A DNA stretch of 64,000 bases, from contig JARHVA010000316.1 of the NCBI GenBank assembly GCA_037957365.1, positions 2,324,501 to 2,388,500 of the forward strand. The letters run 5' to 3'. Of this stretch, positions 12,657-24,249 are shown one piece after another; position 1 is the stretch's first letter; each line of letters starts with the position of its first letter. Source of the stretch: Torreya grandis. Lineage: Eukaryota; Streptophyta; Pinopsida; Cupressales; Taxaceae. The translations under genes were made by a program, and so were the position numbers. The notes below the pieces were generated by a model that had not been told where the DNA came from, made no database searches, and saw only the letters and a list, made by a program, of their open reading frames with translations.

Positions 12657-12790
12657 TGTGATGTAATGTATCATTTCTAAATTTCAATGTTACAATAAAT
12701 ACTTTTTAAATGTTTTTTTGATTTCATTATAATGTTTTTAAATGCTCAATAAATTTCTATGACATAAAATACTAGATTCTCTTTCAAATT
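12657..12790 (+). repeat. LTR-start-like fragment
   Basis: The fragment begins tgatgtaatgtatc. It shows the same order of short motifs as the first 150 bases of the LTRs at 5,226 and 15,636 ('ttcaatg-tacaat-aa-tgct', then 'tttctatgaca'). It then runs straight into the inverted protease block. It is probably the edge of an LTR broken by the rearrangement. Confidence 0.35.
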
Positions 12791-12794
12791 TCCT

Positions 12795-13330
12795 CTAGGA
12801 GATTGAAAGATATTCTTGTATTCTCCCATCATATTGTTCAGCAATTTTGTCTCTTACTACTAGAGAAATTGTGTTATGAATTGATGCCACAAGGACATTC
12901 TTGCATTCTACTCTCATCGTCAATGTTACAAATGTTTTAATAGAACTAACTAGCTTCTTCCACTGATTGGCGCTAATTAGTGAAAGCTTAGGAACTACTT
13001 CTAGTATGTGGTAGCTCATATAACCAATATCTATGACAACATTTCTACAGATTTTCCTCACAAACTCCATGTTGATGGCAAATATATGGCTGACTAAGTA
13101 AAACATCACATACCTCTAATGACACGGCATCACAAAGGAATACATATTGAAAAGGTTTGATTTTGGACACTAGGTGACACTCTTAAATCTTGCACTGAAG
13201 CATGCAATAGAGTATAGTTTTGGGTGAGGTGTCAATGACAAGTTCAATCTATGAACTACTTTAGGAGAAATTAAGTTCTTCTAACTCCCAATGTAAACTA
13301 TGAAGTGTATTGGTTGACCATTGGTATACA
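12795..13330 (-). pseudogene. Ty3/gypsy protease and linker, inverted, copy B
   Basis: The minus-strand frame 13,109-12,795 is open for 104 residues. It reads through MSYHILEVVPKLSLISANQW into a linker that ends DKIAEQYDGRIQEYL, the spacer that normally lies immediately before gypsy RT. Farther upstream on the same strand (13,330-13,110) are LNLSLTPHPKLYSI-type protease residues, broken by stops. The matching RT is on the opposite strand from about 13,490, so this roughly 540-bp block is flipped in place. Copy A carries the same inversion. Confidence 0.72.
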
Positions 13331-13489
13331 TTTGAGAATGGAACAATCTATCTTCTCCCTTTTATTTTTTTGGTGGAAGAGGAGATGTTTGTGGTACTGA
13401 CCATAGCACTAGGTTCCTCTAGCAATATCAAAGACAAAAAATTCAATATGTTAGGCAAACACAAGGATATAATTTAATCACTTGAAGAA

Positions 13490-14870
13490 GTGACTATGTA
13501 TTATGCAATGAAGCATCCAATTGATCTAAGCCTAGGACTACCTATACCTAATGCTTCTTTACACTGTAAATCATTTTTGGAGAATGAAGAAATCAAGTAG
13601 AAAATCCCTAGACTAGTGGATAAATGACACATTGGGCATAGCTCACCACCTTATGGTAGCCAAATTGTGCTTGCACCAAAGAAGGATGACACATGGAGGT
13701 TGGGAATCATTTATAAAGCTCTCAATAAGATCAAAGTGAAGAACTATTATCCTCTTCCAAGGATTGAGGACCTATTGGACTAGGTCCATGGTGCCTAATT
13801 ATTCAACAAAATTGACCTTATGTTTGGGTATCATTAGATTCATGTTGAAACTATAAACATCTAGAAAACAACCTTCAAATAAAATTAAGGTTTGTTTGAG
13901 AGGTTGGTTATTCCATTTGGATTTAATAATGCATAAGCTACATTCATGTGGATGATGAATGGCATCCTCAAGCCTTTCACTAATTCATTTTTTTAGTATA
14001 CCTTCAACATAACACATGATGACTATCTTCGCATATTAAACAAGTGTTACACACTATCCAACAACATAAATTGTAATGCCAACATGGAGAAATGCTCATT
14101 TACCTTACAATAAATAAAATATTTAGGATACATTGTAGATGTATAAGGAGTATATGTGTATCTAACCAAGATTCAAGTCATATAAGAATGGCCTACACCA
14201 AATATTATCATAGAGCTTCACAATTTCTTGGGATTAAGAAAAAACTTAATGCAGATTTGTACTTGGTTTTTCTCATGTGACTTAGTCATTGAACCAAGTT
14301 ACAAAAGGTGGATCCAAAGTAAGTTTCATCTAGGCAATCACATAACAAATCATTTGAAGAACTAAAATGTAGATTTTGTTCCATGCCAATACTTGTGTTA
14401 CCTGATCTTTGTCAACCCTTTGAGATATTTACCAATGCATCTAATTATGCACTTGGACTAGTCCTCACTCAACATGGTCACCTAGTTGCTTACAAAAATG
14501 AAACATTCCATACACCAATAAATAACTATCCCACATATGACTGTGAGTTTTATGTCCTTGTCCAAGCATGTAACATTGAAAATATTATATATTGGGAAAT
14601 GAGATTATGATCCACATATATCACAAGCTACTTTCATTCTTGTAGACTTAAAATAAGTTATGATAAGAGTGACATCAAAAATGGTTTTCTTATCTTTGGT
14701 AGTTCCATTTAAACATTAAACATAAGAATGAAAGTGCCAATCCAATAGTAAATTATTTGAGCCGACTTGTATTTAATGTTCTCCTCAATGTGCTTGATGC
14801 ATGTGGACATGAAGTAACCACTTGGTAAAAAATGTATCCATTTGACATGGAATTTTACAAGAATCAATCA
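13490..14870 (+). pseudogene. Ty3/gypsy RT-RNase H, lineage 1, copy B
   Basis: The plus strand decodes to KHPIDLSLGLPIPNA (N-terminal RT linker, about 13,510), VLAPKKDDTWRLGIIYKALN (about 13,670), YYPLPRIEDL, FNKIDLMFGYH and LVIPFGFNNA. It continues with thumb/connection fragments and RNase H at 14,383-14,610 (FEIFTNASNYALGLVLTQHG). The catalytic YLDD box is destroyed near 14,000. Several in-frame stops and frameshifts make it non-functional. Order and spacing mirror 3,110-4,460. Confidence 0.8.
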
Positions 14871-14879
14871 AATTTATTT

Positions 14880-15635
14880 TACATGGAAATTCAGTTTCAA
14901 ATTTATACATGCAATATGGACTCTTATGCATGGGTGTTATTTCATATGCTCCACTCCTTTATAGTGAGATTGCTAAAGCAATAAAAATTATTTATGAAAG
15001 TAAGTATTTACAAAGATATGGTAGTGTAATATAGATAAATGAATTATAATAATTTGAATCACATATATCAATAAAAATTTAACGAGGTTTAAATAGATGT
15101 AACATAGTAATTTAAACTAATTAATTTTCCAAAAAATAGAAAAATAAAGGATGAAAGAGGGTTTAGAAGATTATATGTATTTGTAATTAATATTAAAATA
15201 TATGTTGGAATTTGACAGTGCCAAAGACACTAAAATAACAAGATGAATCCAACCTAAAAAATTTGGAACAAATAAAGAACCTCCCCAAAACAGTACACAA
15301 CATATTTATGGGTCCCAAAACCATAGAAAAATTATTATAGGAAGTGATACACAGGTCCAAAAATATATTTTATGACTATATTAATCAAATATGGATCTCT
15401 AAAAACCTTACTCATTTTTTTGAAAATTTGAAATGATCACAAAGAAATTGAAATTCTTATTCAAGCCCTAATTTGGAAATTGAACCTAAAAATGATGAGG
15501 AAAAGGATTTGTTTTAGGTTTTGTGTCTAGGGTTTGCATGGTTTTTAATCATTTACTACTTATCATGCCCCTCAATGATGTATACTAGTAAAAAAAAATT
15601 AATAAATGTAATAATTATTCAATAAGGAAAACCAG
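14880..15635 (+). repeat. non-coding 3' repeat of gypsy lineage 1, copy B
   Basis: Counterpart of 4,480-5,225, with a diverged third copy at 56,930-57,480. No open frame of interest. It ends where the LTR begins. Confidence 0.5.
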
Positions 15636-16755
15636 TGTGATGCAATGTGTTGTTACTATGAACTTCAATGATACAATAAATGCTCTCTAAATAATTTATT
15701 AATTTCTCTAAGATGCATGTAATATATTTCTATGACAATGAATATTGTATGATCTTTGAAATTTCCTCTAGGTGACTAAAATATATCTTTGTATTCAATT
15801 AGCATGTTTTTTAAATGTTTTTAATCCATGCATAAACGTGTAGTCACATACGCTTCTCCATTGTGCACCTACACAACCTTCACACCTCTTAGCTTGGTGT
15901 TTTTACTTTACATTGTGAACATTAAAATGTGTTCACACACACAAGTATCATGGTATCTTTACACACCAAAAAAGTACTTTGCAACACTTATCTTCTACAT
16001 AGAGCCTTTTTTAGCATCATAGAACCCTTGTGGCATATCAAACCCCATGTAGAGATTGCTTGAGTCAACACTCTTGCATCACCTTTGGGGTAGAATCCTA
16101 TGTAGCAACTATATTGATCATAGTGGCTTCACACAAAAACCATGTGTCAACTCCTTGTTTCTGCCTAGCTTTGAAAGTGGAACTTTTTAGTTCTGTAATG
16201 TGTTATAGAATCTTTCAGAGTATCCATACAATAGGAAGACCAAATGCCATGCATTTAGAATAATTTAAACCCTCATGCCATTAGAATATGAAACTACTTA
16301 TAATCATTCTTATTTATAACCATTACCTCTTGTAACTATCTTCTTTTATTTGCGGTATAAATATGTAAAATACTCAACATGCTAAACATAGACATCATTG
16401 AGAGATGAACCACATAGTAGTGATTGCTAGCATTCCTAGAGTATATAATATTTCCCATATACATATTCATTCTCATGTTTTATTTAGGAAAATCAAAAGA
16501 AATTTTTTCCCCTTCTAATCATATGAACTTTGAATTCCCATCCTTGATACAACATTTTATACCTCTATACTTATTCCCTATTCTTCCATATTGAATGGAA
16601 GTTGTATTTGCCATAAATTAGAGTTACACTTTGCAAATGTGTGTTTTGGTTTACTTTTGTAAGTGTCTTAGTGTTCACTCTTTCTAACCAAAGCACTTAT
16701 CTCTAAGTGAAGGGTCATCCCACACATAAGGTACTGGGCCCGATGGTGTGAATCA
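15636..16755 (+). repeat. Ty3/gypsy 5' LTR, copy B
   Basis: Starts TGTGATGCAATGTG, ends TGAATCA, and is followed after one base by a primer-binding site. A TATA-like tataaatatg lies near 16,357. A short segment around 15,848-15,910 is matched again at 25,833-25,900, downstream of this element's integrase. That is the only trace of a 3' partner I could find. Confidence 0.6.
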
Positions 16756-16756
16756 T

Positions 16757-16769
16757 TGGTATTAGAGCA
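16757..16769 (+). promoter_or_regulatory. initiator-Met-type primer-binding site, copy B
   Basis: tggtattagagca matches the expected TGGTATCAGAGCA at all but one base and directly follows the LTR. It fixes the LTR end and the plus orientation of this element. Confidence 0.7.
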
Positions 16770-17199
16770 CATCCATTTCCTATGCATGTAAACAAACAAT
16801 TGCAACAAGATAAGGATTATTATTCAAATCTATTTCATCATATCTAGAAGAATGAAAAAATAATAATAAGATGGATGATTGCCATAAGCAATTTAAGGCA
16901 GCCCCAAACATTTGAAATCTCATTGTAGATGCCCTAGAAGCATAACAAACCAAAATTTTAGTTAAATAAACTGTGATTTGATGGCTCATATCAACTAGAC
17001 CTCTACTTCCTCATTCCTATATCACATTCACCAATAGTTTTAGTAACACACCCACTTAAAATGGAAAGTTAATTATAACATCCCCATATTCAAAGGCAAG
17101 ATCAATGCCCCAAAATTGGATGTCTATATTTCAAATCTTGAGTCATACTTATTAGTCAATCTATTCTTCAATGTAGATAAGATCACCTTCATCATGTTG

Positions 17200-17800
17200 A
17201 GGATTTATATTCACACAACTCACTGGTGGGATACATTTAGTGCATAAAATGCACAAGACTACATTTCCAATTGAGTTTTATAATACTTTTGTTGATGCGT
17301 TGATTGAAGATTACTATCCTCTTTTCCACTTTTAGGATGAATACATCAAGTTCAAAAAGTTTCCCCAATGCAAGGAATAATTGGTAGAAGACTAAACTAA
17401 TGAGTTCCATGAATACATTATTTTCCTATGTGATAACTTAATTAAACAACACAAGGTGTTGAAATACATCAGTAGAATTTCACCTTATATCTATGCAAAT
17501 ATGGAGTTATTGAGTTCCAAATATTTGGGGCAAGCTTATCATAATGCCTCCAAGATTGAATCTAAGGTGAACATGTAACAATATCTAACCTCTTCATCTA
17601 GTTCCATTTTCAAGAGCTATCCCATACAAAAAACACCATCTCATCCTCCTTCACATAAGCATCATGCATATTTCAAGGGAGAGAAGCCTTAAAATGTCAT
17701 ACAACACTATAAGTTCATACATATTCTACCTAGTAAAACATAGGGAAGAAGAAATTAGGCAACAAGTGGTGCCTCTAACATCGCTCACACACCCATGATG
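17200..17800 (+). pseudogene. Ty3/gypsy gag remnant, copy B
   Basis: Decayed equivalent of 6,800-7,560. Readable pieces include FVDALIEDYYPLFHF near 17,290 and SSKYLGQAYHNASKIESK near 17,515, followed by a basic C-terminal segment. Stops interrupt every frame. Position after LTR and PBS agrees with gag. Confidence 0.55.
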
Positions 17801-17939
17801 ACTCTAAATGATTCATGCATAAATTCATTTCTTATGTAGTCTACATAAATTCCCACATAGACAGATGACACTAATATATATGCTACTTGTATATGCACCA
17901 ACACCACTACCATAGACACCTCTAAGGAGTGGAAATGCC

Positions 17940-18500
17940 TCTTCCACATCAAGTTTTGAATGAAATGGTTAGCATATTCATGTTATCATTGATATTTGGA
18001 AACAAAATAACATCATCACGTAATCAAAAACCTCAAACCTAGGCCTTTCCACTACCATGTTTCTCAATCAATATTCTTTGGGGTGGCTTCAGTATGGGAA
18101 GGATGTACAAAGCTGGTAGTAATGCACATTCCAATACAAAATCAAACCTATAGAGGATATATCCATATATGACATTGGGCCTTTATAGGTCTATGATTAG
18201 GAAGACCATATTTGTATGATCGAGATGATAAAAATAAATCCAAACCATAATGGTGGATTTTATATGCAATAAATTGCTTCTACAACCTCTTAAAGTTAGC
18301 TCTAATGACGAAAGTCACTTTGGTCTCTTCCAAATAATGCCAAAAATCATATCACACATGCAAAAGTTTGTATTTCTCATGTTTCACCCTAAGACACCTA
18401 TGTGGGAGAGAAAGTGGGCCTTGGTAGTGTGTAAAATGCAATCATCATTTTATCAATAAAATCTTGATAAGTTATTGATGCAATTCAATGGAGTCTTCAC
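17940..18500 (+). pseudogene. protease-RT linker region, lineage 2, copy B
   Basis: A plus-strand frame at 18,250-18,459 stays open for 69 codons (VDFICNKLLLQPLKVSSNDE...). It is collinear with the less open copy at 7,561-8,097. It should contain protease and linker of the second gypsy lineage, but no protease active site is visible. Confidence 0.4.
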
Positions 18501-18589
18501 AGTGCTCAAATATATTAAAACACATAGTGCAATAAAGCAACACATAAATTTGATTCTATTATCTCTTCTTCCAAATAACCCTTTGTACT

Positions 18590-19704
18590 AAAAATAAATT
18601 TTGGATTATGATGATGTCTAGTGCCAACTAAAAGAGATCCTAGATTAGGGCAAGATCAAGCCTAGCTCTTCTCCTTTTGGAGTCTGATATTGTTTACACC
18701 AAATAAATATGGGACATATCACCTTAACATAGACTATCACTCATTCAAAAAAATCATGGTGAAGAATTAGTATCCACTATTGTGCATTGACAACCTCTTG
18801 GACTAGTTCTAAGGTGCATAATAATTTGAACCAAAATCAACTTGAAGTTATGTTACCACTAGATTCTGCTCCATCTTTAAGACATCTAGAAGACCAATTT
18901 CAAGAGATATGAGGGATTGTAAAAATGGTTGGTTATGCCTTTTATATTGACCAATATTCCATCAAAATTCTTGTGCTTGATGGATGATCTACTCGGGCCC
19001 TTCAACATTTATAAATTAGAGGATATCCTCATCTTCAGCAAGACTTTGGAGGAGCATGTGGAACACATCTCACATGTCTTAGACACCTTACATCAACACA
19101 ATTTTCCAACTAATTTGGTGAAGTGTACATTTTGTGATACATAGATAAAATACCTTAGCTACATCATTGATAGAAGATCAAAGTAATCTAGGATTAGCCA
19201 ACTTTACGATGTCTCACAAACTTTAGGATTTTTTTTGGACTTATAAAATTATACTTCAAGTTTTTCCTTGGTTTTTCAAACATATCTTGGCCTCTCATCT
19301 AAATAACACATGCCAAATACAAGTTCAAATGGACTTATGTGCAAAAATTTACTTTACAAGTTCTCGAGCAATACCTCTACTCAATGCCTATTCTCATAAT
19401 TATTGGCATTATGTACTCCCAAATTTGACACTGATGCATATAACTATGTAATCAACATAATACTCATGCAACATGGAATTTTGGTCACATACCATTCTAA
19501 TATGTTGAAATTTTTTTGTTCAAAGATAATCCACCTATGAAAATTAATTGTAAGCGATTATGTAAGAAGTTAAGTAATAGTAACACTACATTTTAAGGAA
19601 GGAGATAGTTGTTCATTATAATTATAAGCTACTTCAGTTTATGTAAATAAAAATTAAGTTGGATAATGTGCGCCACATGAATTGGATGACTTACCTACAA
19701 TAAT
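18590..19704 (+). pseudogene. Ty3/gypsy RT-RNase H, lineage 2, copy B (5' of LINE)
   Basis: The RT start keeps GKIKPSSSPFG (about 18,640), where the family has GHIRPSSSPF-like sequence. An open stretch at 18,929-19,144 has DILIFSKTLEEHVEHISHVL and NLVKCTFCDT, with the YLDD box changed to KLED. RNase H debris follows to about 19,700, where the LINE target site begins. The interrupted reading resumes after the LINE at 24,250. Confidence 0.75.
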
Positions 19705-19720
19705 TTCATATTTTGACCTA
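19705..19720 (+). repeat. LINE target-site duplication, left
   Basis: ttcatattttgaccta is repeated exactly at 24,234-24,249. The uninterrupted copy A supplies an independent check: its sequence crosses this point without the LINE (about 9,855-9,870, 'atcttgtgatcataca'). Confidence 0.85.
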
Positions 19721-19721
19721 T

Positions 19722-22549
19722 GAATTGGAGCTCAAAGGTATTGTCTTCTCTATGGATGGAGATAAAGTGCTAGGACCAGATGGATTTCTAGCTTGTTTTT
19801 TTCAAATTTACTAGGATATTTACAAAAATGATCTTCTAAGGGATATCAATGAATTTAATGATAAAATAACTCTTATCAAAGAGTTAAACAATACTTTCTT
19901 AGTTCTGGTCCCCAAGAAAAATGGTGCTCAAAACTTTAAAGATTTTAGGCCTATAAGTCTTACTAATATGGTGTATAAAATTATCACCAAGACTTTAGCT
20001 TCCATAATTCAACCTTTGCTCAATAAGCTCATTTCTATCCAATGATTAGGCTATGTTAGTGAAAGACAAATTCAAGATGGGATTATGGTTATTCGATAAG
20101 TGGTCCATTCCATGGAAAAAAGTGGTAAAGATGGAATGATTCTAAAACTGGACATAAATAAAGCGTTTGACATGGTCTCTTGGAGATTTCTGAATAAAGT
20201 CCTTGCCCGCTTTAATTTTGATGAAAAGTTCAAAAGTCTTATCCAAGAATGTATATCCACTCTAATGTTCTCCATTCTTATAAATGGTTCACTAGTGGGT
20301 TTCTTCTCCAAGAACTATGGCATTAGACAAGGTGATCCTCTTTCACCCTTTCTCTTCATTCTTATGGTTGAAGGTCTTAGTAGAGTAGTTTCTAATGCTA
20401 TTAGAGAGGGTAGTTTGAAAGGTTTCAAACCTTAAACTCATGGTAAAACTCTATCTCATCAATAATTTGTTGATGATACTATTTTTATACTCTATGCCTC
20501 AGTGGTGGAAGCTAAGAATTTGAAGAGATTACTTACTCTTTATGAACAAGTTTCAGGTCAGCTTATCAATTTTGAAAAAAGTTTTGTATACTTTTCCAAC
20601 ACTCCACTAAGATGCCAACACAATTTTTTTTGGATTTTTGAATACCAAATAGGAAATCTTCCAACTACTTACCTTAGCATACCACTCTTCTCTGGAAGAT
20701 TACCTTTAGAGGTTTGGAATCCACTCTTAGAAAGATTTCAAAGGAAGGTCTTAGGGTGGAAAGGACCCTTGATATCTCAAGCTACCAAGTGCCTTCTTAT
20801 TCAAAGCACTCTTCAAAATATATCACTTTATCTCATGTCCTTGTTTAAGATTCCTTCCAGTATTCTTGTTAAGATTGAGAAGATTCAAAAGTTTTTCTTG
20901 TGGTCAGGGGCTAATGAGCATAATAGATATCATCTTATAGCTTGGGAAAAAGTTTATCAACCTAAATATCTAGGTGGTTTAGGTATAAAGAACTTAGATT
21001 AATGAATTTAGCTCTTACTACAAAGATGTGTTAGTGTCTTCTTAAGGAAAATATGTTTTGGACTCATGTTATTAAAAACAAATATATTAATCATTTGGAT
21101 ATTTCTAATTTTCTCTCCTCTGATAATCTGCCTAGTGGCTCCTCTTTTTAGAATAATCTTGTTCATTGCATATCTCTCATTTATAATGGAAGCCAATGGA
21201 AGATTGGTAATGGCAATCTCATATCCTTTTGGAAGGATAAATGGTGCTTTTCATCTCCTCTCTCTTCATTTCCATATGGTTAGCCTTTATGTAATCCTCT
21301 TTCTTCTATCTTTGGGGATTTGGTGAGAGACTACATCAATGTGGACAACTCAATGAAATCTTGGAAGCTTTTAAGCCTGCAAGGGAGGAATCAAGAGTTA
21401 CAGGTCCATCTTCAAACCCTTTAAAATAATTTACAGCATATTTTCATCCCTTCTAGTGGTAAGCTAGATGAACTAATGTGGATAGGCACTAATCATGGGG
21501 ATTATAGTGTTAAAATGGGTTACTTGCTTCTTAAAAATCAAATTGAGTCTGATACTCTTTAGAAGAAAGTTTGGAACAAGGGTATTCTTCTCAAAATCAA
21601 TATATTTCTTTGGATTGTAATTCAAAATAAAGATCTCACAATGGAAAATTTAATCAAAAGAGATCAGATGATTCCCAATAGATGTATTTTATGTAAGAAG
21701 CATGAGGAAATGACTAATCATCTTTTTATTCATTGTCCTTTTGCAACTACTCTTTGGAATAATGTTATTTCAAGTTTTAATCTTTAGTGGGTCACACTGG
21801 AAAATATTCAAGATTCTTTAAAGAAATGAAAATCTTCTTTCAAGAACAAAAGAGTGAAATTGCTTTGGAAGTTGTCCTTTCCCCATACTATATGGACTAT
21901 TTGGCATGAGAAGAATATCAAAAAATTTAAAGAAACTTACAACAATACTAACTAGGCTTGTATTGATATTTTCTCTAGGATTAGAGAAAATATTTCCATT
22001 TGTAACATCAAGGAAGACCAACAACCTTCTAATATTGAAGAGGATATTGATATCAAATGGAACATTTCTTTAGTTTTAGACTCTTCTACTATAAATAAGA
22101 TTAACTACAGGACTACTATGAAATGGAAAAGTCCTCCTTTGGGTTGGATAAAACTTAACTTTGATGGAGCTTCAAAATGTAATCTAAGAATTACTGGAGG
22201 GGGAAGAGTCTTCAGAGATAGCAAAGGTGGTTCTGTTGTTACCTATGCTGGAAACATTGGAATCTAGTCAAATCATTATGATAAAACTCTTACTGCTCTT
22301 TGGGGTCTACACTTTTCAAAGGATTTGGATATTGACAGGCTCCAAATTGAAGGAGATTCTTTAAACATCATCAGGTGTCTCAATAACTCCTCCACTCCTA
22401 GTTGGACCATTAAACATTTTATTGATGAATGCCTTATGTTATGTAATTCTCTCATTGAGACTAAAGTTTCACATGTGTATAGAGAGGGTAACCAACTAGT
22501 TGATCTCTTAGTTAATGTTGGTGTTCAAATTAACCAACTCCTTAGATGA
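19722..22549 (+). pseudogene. LINE ORF2-like RT / zinc knuckle / RNase H (decayed)
   Basis: The frame opens mid-domain at DGDKVLGPDGFLACFF and proceeds through NFKDFRPISLTNMVYK (about 19,935), KLDINKAFDMVSW (about 20,150), NYGIRQGDPLSPFLFIL (about 20,320) and FVDDTIF (20,466-20,486), the catalytic box with V in place of the usual A. A frameshift near 21,000 moves the reading. A knuckle with CILCKKHEE...NHLFIHC follows near 21,685-21,740. C-terminal RNase H has LNFDGASKCN (about 22,160), EGDS (about 22,350) and REGNQLVDLL (about 22,485). Stops occur at several points, including about 19,814, 20,044, 20,098 and 20,433. RNase H after RT is typical of a plant L1 subgroup. Not functional. Confidence 0.85.
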
Positions 22550-22791
22550 ACCGATTCACAAATCATGCCTAAGCACTTCATCATCCAAATTCATAATGAG
22601 ACAAGCATGTTTTAATTCTTATCATAAGGACACTTTTTTGAGTTGTGATTTATATCACATTGGCACATGGAGTTTAATCATTACAAAGATCATGAGTATC
22701 TCTCTCTTCAATTAGAAAGATCATTTTAGACTTCTTTTTCACTTTTATCTCTTGCATCCTCAGTTTTCTCAAGTAAGAGCCTCTTCTAGTT

Positions 22792-23562
22792 ATGGTTGCA
22801 TTTTCCATCAGAATGGGAAGAGAACAACTTAGAATGGAGGCTACCTTCAACAAGGCTTGGGAGACTGATAAAGTGTTATGGGAGTATCTGTAGGTTGGTG
22901 GGTTTACAAATTTTCTCCACAGTGTTAAAGGACATGACTCTCACATTTCCCAAAACTTTACCCAGAATTGGAAAGATAGAAGAGTCAATATCAGAGGTAA
23001 GAATGTTACCATCACTGAGGGTCTAATCTCCTTCATCACAGGGCTCAGTACTAAAGGTTATAAGTTCAAAATTAATATATGAAATAAATAACATTAACTG
23101 GACACATTCATAGTGGGGGACAAATAGCTGACTTCGTACCATGGAGGTTTCCTTAGAACCTCTCTACCTAAGCTATTTGATGAGCTTGCAAAGATCATTA
23201 TGCAATTCATGACTCTATATGGATGGCACCATGTTATCAAAATCTTCCACTTGGTCTTTTTGAACCACTTTAGGCACTATATTCTGGTGAGTCTGTCATT
23301 CTTTCTTCTAACTTCTCTTGAAATATCTATTCAAAAAATGCAATTAGGGAGGTTAGCCACTCCCTCTCACCAAGCTATTATTTTAATGATGCATCTTTAC
23401 TTCTTAAAATTGGCTTTGAGAAGCAATCCTTCCTTAACCCTTCCACCTGAGAACCCCTTACCTTCTTCCTCTAAGCATAAAAAGGTTAGGGGCATTTCTG
23501 AAGTTCTGAACAATCACCCCAACAAAAAGGGTTCTTTGAAGTCACTCAAAATAGGGGAATAA
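22792..23562 (+). pseudogene. extra reading frame downstream of LINE ORF2, unknown family
   Basis: One frame from ATG 22,792 to TAA 23,560 reads as a protein with several stops (22,891, 23,080 and a cluster to about 23,120). Readable segments are MEATFNKAWETDKVLWEYL, then WKDRRVNIRGKNVTITEGL and FITGLSTKGYKF, then LFDELAKIIMQFMTLYGWHH and FLNHFRHYILVSLSFFLLTS. The pattern (short N-terminal helical part, 'W-K-D-x-R-V-x-x-R-G-K', 'I-T-G-L', 'F-L-N-H-F-R') recalls an uncharacterised plant transposon-associated protein domain. I cannot confirm that without a search. A further coiled-coil-like stretch follows at 23,640-23,990. It is not part of the normal LINE gene set. Confidence 0.55.
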
Positions 23563-24233
23563 TATTGATTGTGATAAGGCTAATGCAGTCCAAAGCTTTC
23601 TTTCCTTTAGTAACCCTTCATATCAAGCCAACCATAATTTTTTTCCATAAGGAGCTAGACAACCTCAAAATCTTGGTCAATGATGTGAGAAAAGAAAGGA
23701 ATATTCTTAATTATAATTATAAAAAGATTATGAAGTAGATGGATTAAAATGAGGATAATATTAAAACTTCTTAGATTTAGATTCACAATTTGAGTGAGAA
23801 AGTTAATATCCTTTATATTAAGTTCACCGATTTGGATAATTTCACTACTGGTATGGTTGAGATCATTGGTACCCAGGCTACTATTATTAGTGATATTACT
23901 ACCTTTTTAGATAAGGGAGGTAAAGATAACATTCATAAACATATTGGGAAGGTCAATGATAATACCATGACTAGCAAGCTCTAGAACATGCATAAAAACA
24001 TTAAAGAGATAAAGGACACCCTCAACAGGCTTCACAACTACTAAGGTGTTCTATTTTTTGAGATTCTTTCGCTACTTTTTTCCTAGTTTTTGGCTTCTCT
24101 TGTAGTAGCTCTGTTGGTTTTGTTATTTAAGTTGTCTCATACTAGTTTTCTATGCTTATCTAGGTTTTGACCCTCTTGTAATAGGGTATGGACCTCTGCC
24201 AAGAAACCAACCATTACCCTTATCTTAAAAAAA

Positions 24234-24249
24234 TTCATATTTTGACCTA
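24234..24249 (+). repeat. LINE target-site duplication, right
   Basis: Exact copy of 19,705-19,720, directly after the LINE A-run. Gypsy sequence resumes at once ('gcacaataaggg', equivalent to copy A 9,867 onward). Confidence 0.85.

Larger units (their letters stand above)
19721..24233 (+). mobile_element. 5'-truncated L1-type LINE with RNase H and an extra 3' ORF
   Basis: A 4.5-kb non-LTR retrotransposon is inserted in gypsy copy B. Evidence: an exact 16-bp target-site duplication, a short 3' A-run (24,227-24,233), and an ORF2-like coding sequence running RT, zinc knuckle, RNase H. The 5' end begins in the middle of the RT region's N-terminal part, so the apurinic endonuclease and ORF1 are missing, the usual result of incomplete target-primed reverse transcription. 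Unusually, about 1.7 kb of further sequence, including a coding-like frame, lies between the RNase H stop (22,549) and the A-run, inside the duplication. Confidence 0.88.

Noticed and set aside
20072..20311. 79-codon minus-strand frame
   Set aside because: Antisense of the LINE RT core; no motif of its own.
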